A program made the translations under genes and the position numbers. Source: Candidatus Caenarcanales bacterium (GTDB taxonomy: Bacteria > Cyanobacteriota > Vampirovibrionia > Caenarcaniphilales > Caenarcanaceae). From it: DNA of 26,645 nt. Where the stretch lies: NCBI GenBank assembly GCA_947489925.1, contig CANLFK010000009.1:1-26645 (forward strand), given 5' to 3'. The notes beneath the pieces are model-generated. The model was not told the DNA's origin, did not search any database, and was given only the letters and a program-made list of their open reading frames with translations. Shown here piece by piece: positions 8,771 to 17,390 of this stretch; the first letter of the stretch is position 1, and each line of letters begins with the position of its first letter.

Positions 8771-9391
8771 TTAAAATAAAAATTTAGGGGCATATTCATT
8801 CATGATTAATTTTGCATAATTAATATCTTCAGTAAAGAAAATACCTTTTTGTACATTGCCCCAACCCTGATTATAAGCAATTAAAGCTTTTTCTAAATCT
8901 CCTGCAAAATAATTATCTGATAAAAGTAAATTTAAATATTTAGCCGAACAATTCAAATTATTTTCCGCTTTAAATAAGTCTTTTTCTTTCATTTGACAGA
9001 TAAATTGACCCGTAGAAGGCATAATTTGAGTTAAACCTATTTCGCCAGCTTTTCCCTTAACATTTTTGCGAAATGAAGATTCTTTGAAAACCAAACCTAA
9101 CATAATAGAGAGGGCTTTTTCTGAACCTAATTTTTGGCTTAAACCTTGTTCGGTTATGGCTTTGGTTGTACTGTCATAAATTTCACACCATTCTGAATCT
9201 TTAATTAAAAGAAGCTTCGGTTTATTTGGGCATTTATTATTATTTGGCTTATTAATAATTACTGCTGGTGTTTCAGGTGGCGACACCAAAGAAGAATAAG
9301 GAGAGGGAAAATTATCAATAGCTTGTACTTGAAAGTTAATTAGCTGACTGAAAGAAAATGAAAAAAGTAAAACGAAAATAAATTTAGACAT
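8771..9391 (-). CDS. Exported SLT-type lytic transglycosylase
   Basis: A 206-residue protein with an N-terminal signal peptide (cleavage plausible after VQA, residue 24) and a single soluble lytic transglycosylase domain. The catalytic motif FKESSF places the acid Glu at residue 104. GLTQIMPST at 119-127 and ALIAYNQG at 169-176 are the other two family motifs. These enzymes cleave the MurNAc-GlcNAc bond and form 1,6-anhydroMurNAc. A proline-containing linker (26-58) separates the signal from the domain, and C54, C69, C132 and C148 could form disulfides in the periplasm. The ATG lies 4 bases after the trpC stop, so it is the last gene of the TPR-trpC-transglycosylase operon. Confidence 0.88.
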   Translation of the reverse strand: MSKFIFVLLFSFSFSQLINFQVQAIDNFPSPYSSLVSPPETPAVIINKPNNNKCPNKPKLLLIKDSEWCEIYDSTTKAITEQGLSQKLGSEKALSIMLGLVFKESSFRKNVKGKAGEIGLTQIMPSTGQFICQMKEKDLFKAENNLNCSAKYLNLLLSDNYFAGDLEKALIAYNQGWGNVQKGIFFTEDINYAKLIMNEYAPKFLF

Positions 9392-9395
9392 AATA

Positions 9396-10208
9396 TTAAT
9401 TTTTTGATTTTTGTAAATTTATTAACTTGGAGGCTGGGTCTTGAGATTTTAATAAACTTTCTCCAATTAAAAAAGCTTTAAAGCCACTTTTGTGCAAATT
9501 TATAATATCTTCACAATCATTAATACCAGATTCACTGACCCAGACTTGAATATCTGAACTTTTAAATTCCTGAATTAAAGAATGTGAAATATTCAAATCA
9601 ACTTCAAAGGTTTTTAAATTACGATTATTAATACCTAAAATTTGAGGTTTAGCTTTCAGACACTTAATTAATTCATCTCTATCATGCACTTCGAATAATA
9701 TATCAAGGTTTAAATCTTTGGCAATCGCTGAAAACTCGATTAATTCAGACAAGCTTAAAATAGCGGCAATTAATAAAATCGCATTTGCTCCAATCAGCTT
9801 AGACTCCCAAATTTGATATTTGTCAATAATAAAGTCTTTTCTTAAAATTGGAATTTTGACTTTTTGTTTAACTTGCTCTAAATCTTGATTATGACCTTTA
9901 AAAAAATGCCTCTCAGTTAAAACAGAAATAGCTTTTGCTCCAGCTTCTTTATATGTTTGGGCTAATTCAATCGGATTTAAATCTGGGCGTAAAGCTCCTT
10001 TGGATGGAGAAAATCTTTTTATTTCAGCAATTATATTAATATTATTCTCATCTGATAAAGCTTTTAAAAATTCAGCATTATTTTTTTCGGTAATATTATT
10101 TAAATTATTAACTTCATAAATTAACTGATTTAGACTTTTCTGAGCTTTAATGATTTCTAAATCTTGTTTTTTGTGCTCAATAATATTTTGTAAAAAATTA
10201 GCTTTCAT
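9396..10208 (-). CDS. trpC: Indole-3-glycerol phosphate synthase
   Basis: A 270-residue monofunctional TrpC, which closes the indole ring in tryptophan synthesis by converting CdRP to indole-3-glycerol phosphate. All key segments are present: IIAEIKRFSPSKG (Glu62, Lys64, Ser66), ILRKDFIID (catalytic Lys124), LFEVHDRDEL (Glu173), LGINNRNLKTFEVDL (Asn194) and VSESGI (Glu226, Ser227), then a phosphate-binding LIGESLLK. No PRAI domain is fused. No other trp gene is in the window, so the pathway genes are dispersed here. The gene sits between a TPR gene (61-base gap) and a lytic transglycosylase gene (4-base gap). That arrangement suggests shared transcription but no obvious functional link. Confidence 0.95.
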   Translation of the reverse strand: MKANFLQNIIEHKKQDLEIIKAQKSLNQLIYEVNNLNNITEKNNAEFLKALSDENNINIIAEIKRFSPSKGALRPDLNPIELAQTYKEAGAKAISVLTERHFFKGHNQDLEQVKQKVKIPILRKDFIIDKYQIWESKLIGANAILLIAAILSLSELIEFSAIAKDLNLDILFEVHDRDELIKCLKAKPQILGINNRNLKTFEVDLNISHSLIQEFKSSDIQVWVSESGINDCEDIINLHKSGFKAFLIGESLLKSQDPASKLINLQKSKN

Positions 10209-10269
10209 AAGTGTTTAAAGACAAATTTATAATTAAATAAACATATTAGCTTAAATCAAAATATAAAAA

Positions 10270-12264
10270 TCAAAGATTAGGTATTTTACTTAAAATATTA
10301 CTTTTGTATTCACCATTCGGGCTGATTTCAAGGTATTTTTTCCAATAGGTTTTCGCTAGGTTTAAATCTTTATCAAATAAAACTGATCCTAAAGCATAAT
10401 AAGTTTCAGCATAATTAGGATTTAAGTTAATAGCTTTTTTATAGGCTTCAATGGCTTCTTCATCTTTTTGCAAATTAGCTAAAGTACCAGCATAATTAAA
10501 TTGAGCCAGAAAACTATTAGATTGTAAACTCAAAGCTTTAACATATAAATTTGCCGCTCTGTCATATTGCCCAATACCTGCATACGAATCAGCTAAGCCC
10601 ATAATAGCATTGAAATTATTAGGATTTTCATTTAGTATTTTTTGATATTCAGAAGAAGCAGTATAATAATCGCCAGCTTTAGCAATTCGATCCACCAAAT
10701 CAAGTTCTAGTTCTACTGCGGCTTCTTCTTGTCCTGCTTCTTTTAAAACTTTAATGGCTTCTTCTTTGCGGTTTTGCTTTACTAATATTTTTGCCAAAAT
10801 TAATTGATACTTTGTTTTACGAGAATTTAAATTAATTAGCTCTTTTAATGAAGCTTCTGCATTTTTCCAATCATTTAATTCTATTTGTAAATTAACAATT
10901 TCGTTTAAAGCTATTTGTTTTGTATATCCAGCATTAATACTTTTTCGATAGGCATTAATAGCTTCATTGTTTTTATTTTGTTCTTCCAGAGCTATACCCA
11001 AATTAAACAAAGCTAATTTATTATTTGCATCAATTTTAGTATATATATTCCAAACATCTTCAGCATTTTGCCAGTCTTTTTGTGCCGTCAATGAGGTTGC
11101 ATAATTAAACAAAAATAATTTCTGCTTATTAAAATTCGGGTTTAAATTTAAAGCTTCACGGTACAAAGAGCTAGCTTCAGTATATTTTTTTTGCCAAAGT
11201 TTTATATCGGCCAATTGGCTTTTAAGCTGAAAATCATTTGGCTTTTGAATTAATAAATTAGAAATAATACTTTCAGCTGACTCATAATCACCTTTTTTAT
11301 ATAAAATTTGAGCTTTATTCAATAAATATTTATTTTTTAAATCACTATTATTTTCAAGATCATATGCCTTTTGATAATAAATTAAAGCTTGATTTAAGTC
11401 TATTTTTTTTTCATAATAACTGGCTATTAAAGCATTCAAAGAAGAATCATTTGGTTCAAGAATAAGGGCTTTTTTGGCATAATTAATAGCTTCTGGTAAA
11501 AGATTTTGTTTGAATTTGATATTAGCCAAACTAGTCCACAAGTCTAATCTGCCGGGGTAAATTTGAGCTAAGTGTAAATAATTAATTTCTGCTTGACCTA
11601 AATTACCAATATCATAATAAGCCTTAGCCAAGTTTGATTGAGCTAATTCATAATTTGGATCTAAAGAAAGAATTTGTTGATAATGTGAAATTGCTTCATT
11701 TAATTTATTAGTTTTATGTTGAGCAATTGCTAATGCAAAAAGAATTTTTATACTATTTTGATTTTCGGCTAAAGCTTTTTGTAAAGGTTCAATTGATTGG
11801 AGATAAAGCTGGGCTGATTGCAAAGACTGAGCCAAATAATAATTAATTAGCGTATAACTTGGCTCTAAGCTCAAAGCCATTCTAAACTGTTGAGCGGCTT
11901 CTTCAAATTTGTTTAATTTAAAATAAATCTGACCAGCCAAAACTCTTAAGCGAGCATTATTAGGGCTTAATTGCAAAACACTATTAATTTCAACTAAAGC
12001 TTTTTCGGGTTTATCAACTTCTAGCAAAAAACTGGCATAATTTGCCCTTATTTCAGTGTCATCAGGTAATAAACTAATTACTTTATTATAAGCTGTTTCT
12101 GCTTGAGCATAATTACCTTTTCTCTGCCATTTCAAGGCTAAACTATAATAGCCCATTACTATTTCAGTGTTTTTTTGTTTTAAATTATTTTTGGCTTTAG
12201 CTTCGTCTAGCTTTACAAAAACATTAAAGCCAAATAAAAATAAAAATATATAATGAATTTTCAT
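10270..12264 (-). CDS. Exported tetratricopeptide-repeat protein
   Basis: A 664-residue protein with a signal peptide (hydrophobic residues 4-18, likely cleaved after EAKA, residue 24). It is then built almost entirely of roughly 18 tandem 34-residue TPR units. Repeats show the standard pattern of small and aromatic residues with a closing Pro, for example YAQAETAYNKVISLLPDD and EAINYAKKALILEPNDSS. TPR superhelices are protein-binding scaffolds, and no catalytic domain is present. Placement before trpC and a lytic transglycosylase gene suggests a periplasmic scaffold, possibly for envelope enzymes, but the partner is unknown. It is divergent from ffh across 97 bases. Confidence 0.9.
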   Translation of the reverse strand: MKIHYIFLFLFGFNVFVKLDEAKAKNNLKQKNTEIVMGYYSLALKWQRKGNYAQAETAYNKVISLLPDDTEIRANYASFLLEVDKPEKALVEINSVLQLSPNNARLRVLAGQIYFKLNKFEEAAQQFRMALSLEPSYTLINYYLAQSLQSAQLYLQSIEPLQKALAENQNSIKILFALAIAQHKTNKLNEAISHYQQILSLDPNYELAQSNLAKAYYDIGNLGQAEINYLHLAQIYPGRLDLWTSLANIKFKQNLLPEAINYAKKALILEPNDSSLNALIASYYEKKIDLNQALIYYQKAYDLENNSDLKNKYLLNKAQILYKKGDYESAESIISNLLIQKPNDFQLKSQLADIKLWQKKYTEASSLYREALNLNPNFNKQKLFLFNYATSLTAQKDWQNAEDVWNIYTKIDANNKLALFNLGIALEEQNKNNEAINAYRKSINAGYTKQIALNEIVNLQIELNDWKNAEASLKELINLNSRKTKYQLILAKILVKQNRKEEAIKVLKEAGQEEAAVELELDLVDRIAKAGDYYTASSEYQKILNENPNNFNAIMGLADSYAGIGQYDRAANLYVKALSLQSNSFLAQFNYAGTLANLQKDEEAIEAYKKAINLNPNYAETYYALGSVLFDKDLNLAKTYWKKYLEISPNGEYKSNILSKIPNL

Positions 12265-12330
12265 TTGCGTTTAGCTTTTTCTTTTTTTATTCATTTTTAG
12301 CTATTTTAACTCATTTTGTGTAAGTCCTAT

Positions 12331-12336
12331 TATAAT
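12331..12336 (+). promoter_or_regulatory. Candidate -10 box for ffh
   Basis: A perfect TATAAT ends 25 bases before the ffh ATG, which would give a leader of roughly 20 bases. The leader has no Shine-Dalgarno. No convincing -35 hexamer is seen. Confidence 0.42.
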
Positions 12337-12361
12337 GAGAAAAAACTTTTAAACTAAAAAT

Positions 12362-13801
12362 ATGTTTGATAATTTAACTGACAGATTGCAAGCCGTTCTT
12401 CAAAATTTTAAAGGTGAAGATCGTTTAACCAAAGACAATATTGATACTGCTTTAGCCGAAGTTAGAAAAGCCTTAATTGAAGCAGATGTCAGTTTAAAAG
12501 TCATCAAATTATTTTTAACCAGAGTTCGTGCTGAAGCCATTGGTGAAAAAGTTGTTACTGGCATTACTCCAGTTCAGAAATTTATTGATATTGTTCAAAC
12601 CGAATTAATAAAAATCTTGGGCGAAAAGCCAGAACCCTTAAATGACAAGCTTAAACCCAGTATTATTATGCTTTTGGGCTTGCAAGGAGCTGGTAAAACA
12701 ACAACTGCCGCCAAATTAGCTTTAACCCTAAAAAAACAATCCAAAAAAGTTTTATTAGTAGCTCTTGACTTACAAAGACCAGCCGCCATTGAGCAATTAA
12801 GTATTTTAGCCAATCAAATAGAAGTTGATATTATCAAAGACACCGAAAGCCAAGATGTTTTAAGTTTGGCAGAGAGAGCTTATTCTAAAGCAAAAGAAGA
12901 AAAATATGATTTTGTAATTTTTGACACAGCTGGTCGTTTACAAATTGACAATGAATTAATGGCGGAATTGCTTTTATTGGATCGTAAATTTCAACCACCC
13001 GAAAAATTATTAGTTATTGATTCTTTGATTGGACAAGAGGCAATTAATGTAGCTGAAGCTTTTAAATCTCAAATTGGTTTGACTGGTGCAATTTTAACCA
13101 AAATGGACGGAGATGCCAGAGGTGGAGCGGCTTTATCTTTAGTCGAAGGAGCTGGCATTAAAATTAAGTTTTTATCAACTGGCGAAAAAATAGAAGCTCT
13201 CGAAGAATTTGATCCAGCCCGTTTAGCTGACCGTATTTTGGGCTTTGGCGATATTATTGCTTTGGTAAAAAAAGCCGAAGAAAACTTTAGCGAAAAAGAA
13301 ATGAAAGCTCTTGAGAAAAACCTAATGAAAGGAAATCTCAATTTTGAAACATTTTTACAAATTACTCGCTTTATGAATGGTTTGGGTGGTTTAGGCTCAG
13401 TTTTTGATTTGATGGGCATGAATTCTTTGTTTGGGCTAAATAAAAAAGATAAAGATCAATTGATGGAAACTGGCAAGCAAAAGTTTAAGCTTTATGAATT
13501 TGCTATACAAAGCATGACCAAAGAAGAAAGACTAAAACCAGATATTATAAATAAAAGACGACAAAGCCGCATTGCCTCTGGGTCTGGTATTTCAGAGAAG
13601 GCAGTTAAACAATTATTAGACGAATTTAGTCAATTAAGAAAAGTAACTTCTTTAATGTCATCAATGGGAATGGGTGGCGGTATGTCTAATAATCCGACTA
13701 AAATGGCTCAAGCTTTTGGACAAACACAAAAAGATGCAAAGAGAGAAAAGAAAAAAGAAAAAGGTGGTCCATTTGGTGGCGGATCTTTTCTGCGGTTTTA
13801 A
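12362..13801 (+). CDS. ffh: Signal recognition particle GTPase Ffh
   Basis: A 479-residue SRP54-type protein that binds signal sequences of nascent membrane proteins and delivers ribosomes to FtsY at the membrane. The N domain occupies residues 1-95. The G domain has the P-loop GLQGAGKTT at 106-114, DLQRPAA at 137-143, DTAGRL at 188-193 and TKMDGDARGG at 246-255. The M domain (about 320-435) has the RNA-binding RRQSRIASGSG at 399-409 and methionine-rich signal-binding segments, including MSSMGMGGGM near 432-441. A basic, glycine-rich tail follows. Length and order are standard. The start is the ATG at 12362, without a Shine-Dalgarno. The common downstream partner rpsP is absent; a CcdA-like gene follows instead. 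Confidence 0.97.
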   Translation: MFDNLTDRLQAVLQNFKGEDRLTKDNIDTALAEVRKALIEADVSLKVIKLFLTRVRAEAIGEKVVTGITPVQKFIDIVQTELIKILGEKPEPLNDKLKPSIIMLLGLQGAGKTTTAAKLALTLKKQSKKVLLVALDLQRPAAIEQLSILANQIEVDIIKDTESQDVLSLAERAYSKAKEEKYDFVIFDTAGRLQIDNELMAELLLLDRKFQPPEKLLVIDSLIGQEAINVAEAFKSQIGLTGAILTKMDGDARGGAALSLVEGAGIKIKFLSTGEKIEALEEFDPARLADRILGFGDIIALVKKAEENFSEKEMKALEKNLMKGNLNFETFLQITRFMNGLGGLGSVFDLMGMNSLFGLNKKDKDQLMETGKQKFKLYEFAIQSMTKEERLKPDIINKRRQSRIASGSGISEKAVKQLLDEFSQLRKVTSLMSSMGMGGGMSNNPTKMAQAFGQTQKDAKREKKKEKGGPFGGGSFLRF

Positions 13802-13833
13802 CTTAATTGGAATTATTAGTTTTATGGGTAGAG

Positions 13834-13839
13834 TATAAT
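13834..13839 (+). promoter_or_regulatory. Candidate -10 box for the ccdA operon
   Basis: A perfect TATAAT ends 28 bases before the ccdA-like ATG, in the 66-base gap after ffh. The gap shows no terminator hairpin, so the downstream genes may also be read from ffh. A -35 at normal spacing is not evident. Confidence 0.4.
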
Positions 13840-13867
13840 TAGGGAAAATAAAACTAAAACATTATTT

Positions 13868-14650
13868 ATGACTTTTTCTTTTAATTTAATTTCAGCATTT
13901 TTTGAAGGGTTTTTCTTGGTTTTATCACCTTGTATTTTGTCAGTTTTGCCTATTATTTTATCGTCTACACTTCAAGGTCGCAAGAGAAGAGCTTTTGCTA
14001 TTGTTATTGGTTTATTAAGTTCTTTTATTTTATTTAGTTTATTTTTGGGTAAGGCTTTTGAGATTTTTGCTATTAGAGCTGAAGTTTTGCGTTTGGTGGC
14101 TGGTTTAATTATTGCTGTTTTTGCTTTACTAATGCTTTTTTCGGAATTAACTTATAAATTCAATACTTTATTAAATCCAATTGCCAAGCTTGGTCATCAG
14201 TTGACAGAAGAATTGAATCATTCACTTTTATCTAAGAATGATTTATTAATTGGTTTATTAATTGGAGCTTGTTTGGGCTTAATTTGGACTCCTTGTATTG
14301 GACCTTTTTTGGGTATTGCCATTATTAAAGCGGCGGCACAAACTTCATTAATAGCCAATTTTTCGAGCATTTTATTTTTTTGCTTAGGTTTTTCATTACC
14401 AATGCTTTTTATTATTCTCTCTGGTAAAGGCTTTTTAGGACAATTTAGTTTTATTCAAGTCCAAAGAGCTAGGCAAGTTTTGGGTTTAATTATTTTGATT
14501 AATGTTTTCTTTTCATTGTCTAGTAATTCTTCATTACAATTCGCAAATACTTGGTTGCAAGCTAATTTAATGCAAAATGAGTCTGCTAAATCAAAATTAA
14601 TTAATTCGCAGGAAGAGAGTTTTCAAATAGGTTGTAAAATTAATATTTAA
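13868..14650 (+). CDS. ccdA: CcdA/DsbD-family thiol-disulfide membrane transporter
   Basis: A 260-residue polytopic membrane protein with about six hydrophobic helices. The two conserved redox cysteines sit in Pro-Cys motifs: LSPCIL (Cys22) and TPCIGPFLG (Cys143). These are in the same places as in CcdA and the membrane domain of DsbD, which pass electrons from cytoplasmic thioredoxin to periplasmic oxidoreductases for cytochrome c maturation or disulfide repair. The C-terminal tail after residue 230 is polar and contains a further Cys256. The stop codon overlaps the next start as TAATG, so translation is probably coupled to rfaE2. Which periplasmic partner it serves is not shown here. Confidence 0.85.
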   Translation: MTFSFNLISAFFEGFFLVLSPCILSVLPIILSSTLQGRKRRAFAIVIGLLSSFILFSLFLGKAFEIFAIRAEVLRLVAGLIIAVFALLMLFSELTYKFNTLLNPIAKLGHQLTEELNHSLLSKNDLLIGLLIGACLGLIWTPCIGPFLGIAIIKAAAQTSLIANFSSILFFCLGFSLPMLFIILSGKGFLGQFSFIQVQRARQVLGLIILINVFFSLSSNSSLQFANTWLQANLMQNESAKSKLINSQEESFQIGCKINI

Positions 14651-15111
14651 TGGGCAGTTTAATTAAATCAGAAGCTGAAATCAGAGAGTTAAAAAGTCAA
14701 GTTTCGGGCAAAAAGCTTATTTTAACTAATGGTTGTTTTGATATTTTACATATTGGGCATTTAAGGTATTTGCAAGCCGCCAAGTCTTTGGGTGATTATT
14801 TATTAATTGGCGTAAATTCTGATAATTCCGTCAAAGCCCTTAAAGGTGAATCTCGTCCACTAAATAATCAATTTGACAGAGCCGAAATATTAAATGGCTT
14901 AAATTGTGTTGATTTTACTTATATTTTTGAGGAAAAAACAGCCAAAAATTTAATTGATTTAGTTCGTCCAGCAGTTTATGTCAAAGGTGGCGATTATCAA
15001 TTAGAAAATTTACCAGAATATACAATTTTAAATGAATTAAAGATCGAAGTAATTTTTTTATCTTTTATTGATGGTTATTCAACAACCTCTCTCATTCAAA
15101 AGATTCAGTAA
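14650..15111 (+). CDS. rfaE2: D-glycero-beta-D-manno-heptose 1-phosphate adenylyltransferase
   Basis: A 153-residue nucleotidyltransferase equivalent to the C-terminal half of HldE. It makes ADP-heptose from heptose 1-phosphate and ATP for the LPS inner core. TNGCFDILHIGHLRYLQAA includes the HxGH nucleotide-binding motif at 34-37. IGVNSDNSVKALKG, RPAVYVKGGDYQ and DGYSTTSLIQKI are typical family segments. The heptose kinase domain is absent, so a separate RfaE1 would be expected elsewhere. The ATG overlaps the ccdA stop by one base (TAATG). It implies a heptose-containing LPS or glycoconjugate. Confidence 0.93.
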   Translation: MGSLIKSEAEIRELKSQVSGKKLILTNGCFDILHIGHLRYLQAAKSLGDYLLIGVNSDNSVKALKGESRPLNNQFDRAEILNGLNCVDFTYIFEEKTAKNLIDLVRPAVYVKGGDYQLENLPEYTILNELKIEVIFLSFIDGYSTTSLIQKIQ

Positions 15112-15226
15112 ATTATTCTTAATAATATTTAAATTTAGTATTAACTTTGTACTTTAACTCCTTTTATTGTAATTAGAAATTTAAATTAATTAGTTTAAAA
15201 TAAAGTTTATTGTGAGGAAAATTAAA

Positions 15227-15442
15227 ATGACTGAACAAGATTTAAATATTGGCAAAAGTTTGTTTTCTCTTTTTGAAGTTAGTTCCAGTGAAGCTAAATT
15301 GATTTTTTTTGAGGAATTTGCTCTTAAAAATCAAAAAGAATTAGAAGAATTAACTTTTTATTTGATGTGTAAGCAAGCTCATGATAAAGGCGATTGGGTA
15401 ACAGAAGAAGAATTATTCAAAACCTTAAATGAAAGAGTATGA
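15227..15442 (+). CDS. Putative antitoxin of a RelE-type pair
   Basis: A 71-residue acidic, mostly helical protein. An upstream GTG at 15212 would add five residues. I prefer the ATG at 15227 because GAGGA at 15214-15218 lies 8 bases before it, one of the few good Shine-Dalgarno sequences in the window. The stop overlaps the toxin start as ATGA, the usual antitoxin-toxin arrangement. The protein does not match an antitoxin family I recognise and has no obvious ribbon-helix-helix or helix-turn-helix DNA-binding motif. Its antitoxin role is inferred from size, order and overlap. Confidence 0.7.
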   Translation: MTEQDLNIGKSLFSLFEVSSSEAKLIFFEEFALKNQKELEELTFYLMCKQAHDKGDWVTEEELFKTLNERV

Positions 15443-15708
15443 AATTCAAAACTGAAAGGTCTTTTCTTAAGGATTTTCAAAAAATTAAAGATAATCGAAT
15501 TAGAGAAAAAATTCAAAAAGTTATAGAAAACATTACTCAAGCTGATTCTTTACTGGAAATTAATAATTTAGAAAAAATATCAGGTACAAATGATTATTAT
15601 CGAGTTAAGTTTGATTATAATTATCGTATTGGTATAAAAGCAGATTTAGACTGTTTAGAATTATTAAGAATTTGTAGAAGGGAAGGTTTTTATCGATTAT
15701 TTCCTTAA
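15439..15708 (+). CDS. RelE/ParE-superfamily toxin
   Basis: An 89-residue basic protein with the RelE fold pattern. An N-terminal RSFLKDFQKIKD helix and IREKIQKVIENI helix are followed by LEKISGTNDYYRVKF and DYNYRIGIKAD strands, and a C-terminal LLRICRREGFYRLFP. The central YYRVKFDYNYRIGI resembles the common Y-R-[IV]-R...YR[IV] core, and the Arg and Tyr near the C-terminus match residues important for mRNA cleavage in RelE-type toxins. ParE-like gyrase toxins share the fold and cannot be excluded. It overlaps the antitoxin gene by 4 bases. Confidence 0.88.
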   Translation: MKFKTERSFLKDFQKIKDNRIREKIQKVIENITQADSLLEINNLEKISGTNDYYRVKFDYNYRIGIKADLDCLELLRICRREGFYRLFP

Positions 15709-15828
15709 AAATTGAAAAAATTCACAACATTAAAGTAGAAAAAACTTCTAGGCAAATAGGTTTTCGTTTTTAGTGTAAAGTTATATATAATTGATTTCAT
15801 CAAATTCTCTGATTTTGCCTTTTAGACC

Positions 15829-16554
15829 GTGAAAAAATATTTATCTTTCTTTTGTTTATTTTTAATTTTAGGATTTTTGACTAGCTGTCATCAAAAAATA
15901 AAACTTAAGCCCAAAAGTGAGTCGATTTATAGCATTCAGGGTGCATTTTTTGGCGGAGAAGAAGGACAAGAGCTTTTATTTAGTAATGCAAATGGTTCAG
16001 TCCAATATCGCACCAAATTAAACGAATATACTGACTATGAATTTAAAATTAAAAAGCGGGAAGTTAAAGATGGCCCTTTTGTCATTATTTATGCTTATGG
16101 TGAAAAGCCTGAATTAACGCAAAAACCGCCATTTATTAAAGCTAATTTGCCAGCTAATTTTGACCATGATTTGTATTTGCCAGCCATTTTGACTTTTAAT
16201 TGGGATTTAAGAGCTTTCAAAGACACTTCTGAAAAAGATAAAATTTTCTTTAGTTGGGATAAACCACCATTTTCTCGTTCTGAAGGAGCAAAAGTACAAT
16301 TATTAACTTACTTAGAAGAAAAAGCCCCTTTTAAAGGCATTAAGCGAATAAATATTAATAAATTTGACTTTGAAAAAACCAATGGATTTGCCGACCTAAA
16401 AGCTAAAATGCAAAATAAAAAAGCTTTATTGAAAGATCGTTTAAAAGATTATTGCCATGAAACAAATTGGTATTTATTGATGAATTATAATTATCCAGAA
16501 GGTTTACCCGTAACTTATTCATCTAATCAAGTTTTAATCGATGTATGTCCATAA
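15829..16554 (+). CDS. Lipoprotein of unknown function
   Basis: A 241-residue protein starting at GTG 15829. Basic residues 2-3, a hydrophobic stretch and the lipobox LTSC (Cys20) mark it as an exported lipoprotein. The mature part has a beta-rich look, with several short charged strands and a Phe/Pro-rich middle (KPPFIKANLPANF near 97-109). I recognise no domain. There is no Shine-Dalgarno and the upstream gap is AT-rich. Its last 14 bases overlap the start of yggS, so the two are probably translated from one transcript. The pairing gives no obvious functional clue. Confidence 0.75.
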   Translation: MKKYLSFFCLFLILGFLTSCHQKIKLKPKSESIYSIQGAFFGGEEGQELLFSNANGSVQYRTKLNEYTDYEFKIKKREVKDGPFVIIYAYGEKPELTQKPPFIKANLPANFDHDLYLPAILTFNWDLRAFKDTSEKDKIFFSWDKPPFSRSEGAKVQLLTYLEEKAPFKGIKRININKFDFEKTNGFADLKAKMQNKKALLKDRLKDYCHETNWYLLMNYNYPEGLPVTYSSNQVLIDVCP

Positions 16555-17221
16555 ATTAAGTCCCGAAAAAATAAAAGCTCTCAAAGAACAAATTGAAGGT
16601 TTATCAAGTCAAATACTTTTAATTGCTGTTAGTAAACGGGAATCAGCTGAAAGTATTAAAATTGCCAATGAAATGGGTTTTAAACATTTTGCCGAAAGCC
16701 GCCTGCAAGAAGCTTTAACCAAACAAAATTCCTTAAAAGATTTGGATTTGATTTGGCATTTTATCGGTAAATTACAAACTAATAAGCTTAAACAAATACT
16801 TTTAAATTTTTCTTATATTCATTCAGCCGACAGTTTGGAGATTTTAATTAAATTAAACCAATTAACAGAAGAACTGAATTTAAAAACTAAAAACAAAATT
16901 TTATTACAAGTTAAATTAGCTGTCGATGATAATAAAACTGGTTTTTCAGAGACTGATTTGCTTAATTCGCTAACTATAATTAATGAGCTGAATAATTTAA
17001 ATATTATTGGACTAATGACTATTTTGCCTTTTGGTTTAAGCCAAGCCGAAAATTATGAATTATTTTGTAAATTAAAAACTTTAAAAGAAAAAATAAACTC
17101 AAAAAAACTATTTAATTTAAACTTAACTGAGCTTTCTATGGGCATGTCGGGGGATTACCCTGAAGCAATTAAGGCTGGATCTACAATGTTAAGACTAGGC
17201 AGGGCTATATTTTTAAGCTGA
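16541..17221 (+). CDS. yggS: YggS/PROSC-family PLP homeostasis protein
   Basis: A 226-residue member of the conserved PLP-binding family (YggS in E. coli, PipY in cyanobacteria), which buffers pyridoxal phosphate and affects amino-acid balance without known catalysis. LLIAVSKRES places the PLP-linked lysine at residue 32. The conserved WHFIGKLQTNK, IGLMTILPFG and ELSMGMSGDYPEAIKAGSTM follow, then RLGRAIF at the C-terminus. The length is typical. It begins inside the 3' end of the lipoprotein gene (14-base overlap, different frame). Neither pipX nor sepF, which neighbour it in many cyanobacteria, is present here. Confidence 0.93.
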   Translation: MYVHKLSPEKIKALKEQIEGLSSQILLIAVSKRESAESIKIANEMGFKHFAESRLQEALTKQNSLKDLDLIWHFIGKLQTNKLKQILLNFSYIHSADSLEILIKLNQLTEELNLKTKNKILLQVKLAVDDNKTGFSETDLLNSLTIINELNNLNIIGLMTILPFGLSQAENYELFCKLKTLKEKINSKKLFNLNLTELSMGMSGDYPEAIKAGSTMLRLGRAIFLS

Positions 17222-17390
17222 TAATAAGTAAATCATTAGATGTAAAAATCTGTATATCTTTTAATGTATAAACCAATTTGAGAGAGCTTTTTAATTGTTA
17301 TTATAGTAATACAACAAATGATTTATGAATTCAGGGATTAGGGATAGCAAGGCATAAAATTTATAGATTCATCAAATTAGAGACTTTTGT

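Noticed and set aside
12595..13419. Open frames antisense to ffh (12595-12813 and 13069-13419)
   Set aside because: Both lie wholly within the well-supported ffh gene and show no recognisable protein features.
15212..15226. GTG start for the antitoxin at 15212
   Set aside because: The GTGAGGA sequence there serves better as the ribosome-binding site of the ATG at 15227.
15709..15828. Weak hairpin after the toxin gene (GAAAAAACT...AGGTTTTC followed by T-rich DNA)
   Set aside because: The stem is imperfect and AT-rich, not distinguishable from background.
17222..17390. TTGAGA...TATTAT as a promoter for the repeat-protein gene
   Set aside because: The spacing is 15 bases and alternatives score no better, so I could not support a specific site.
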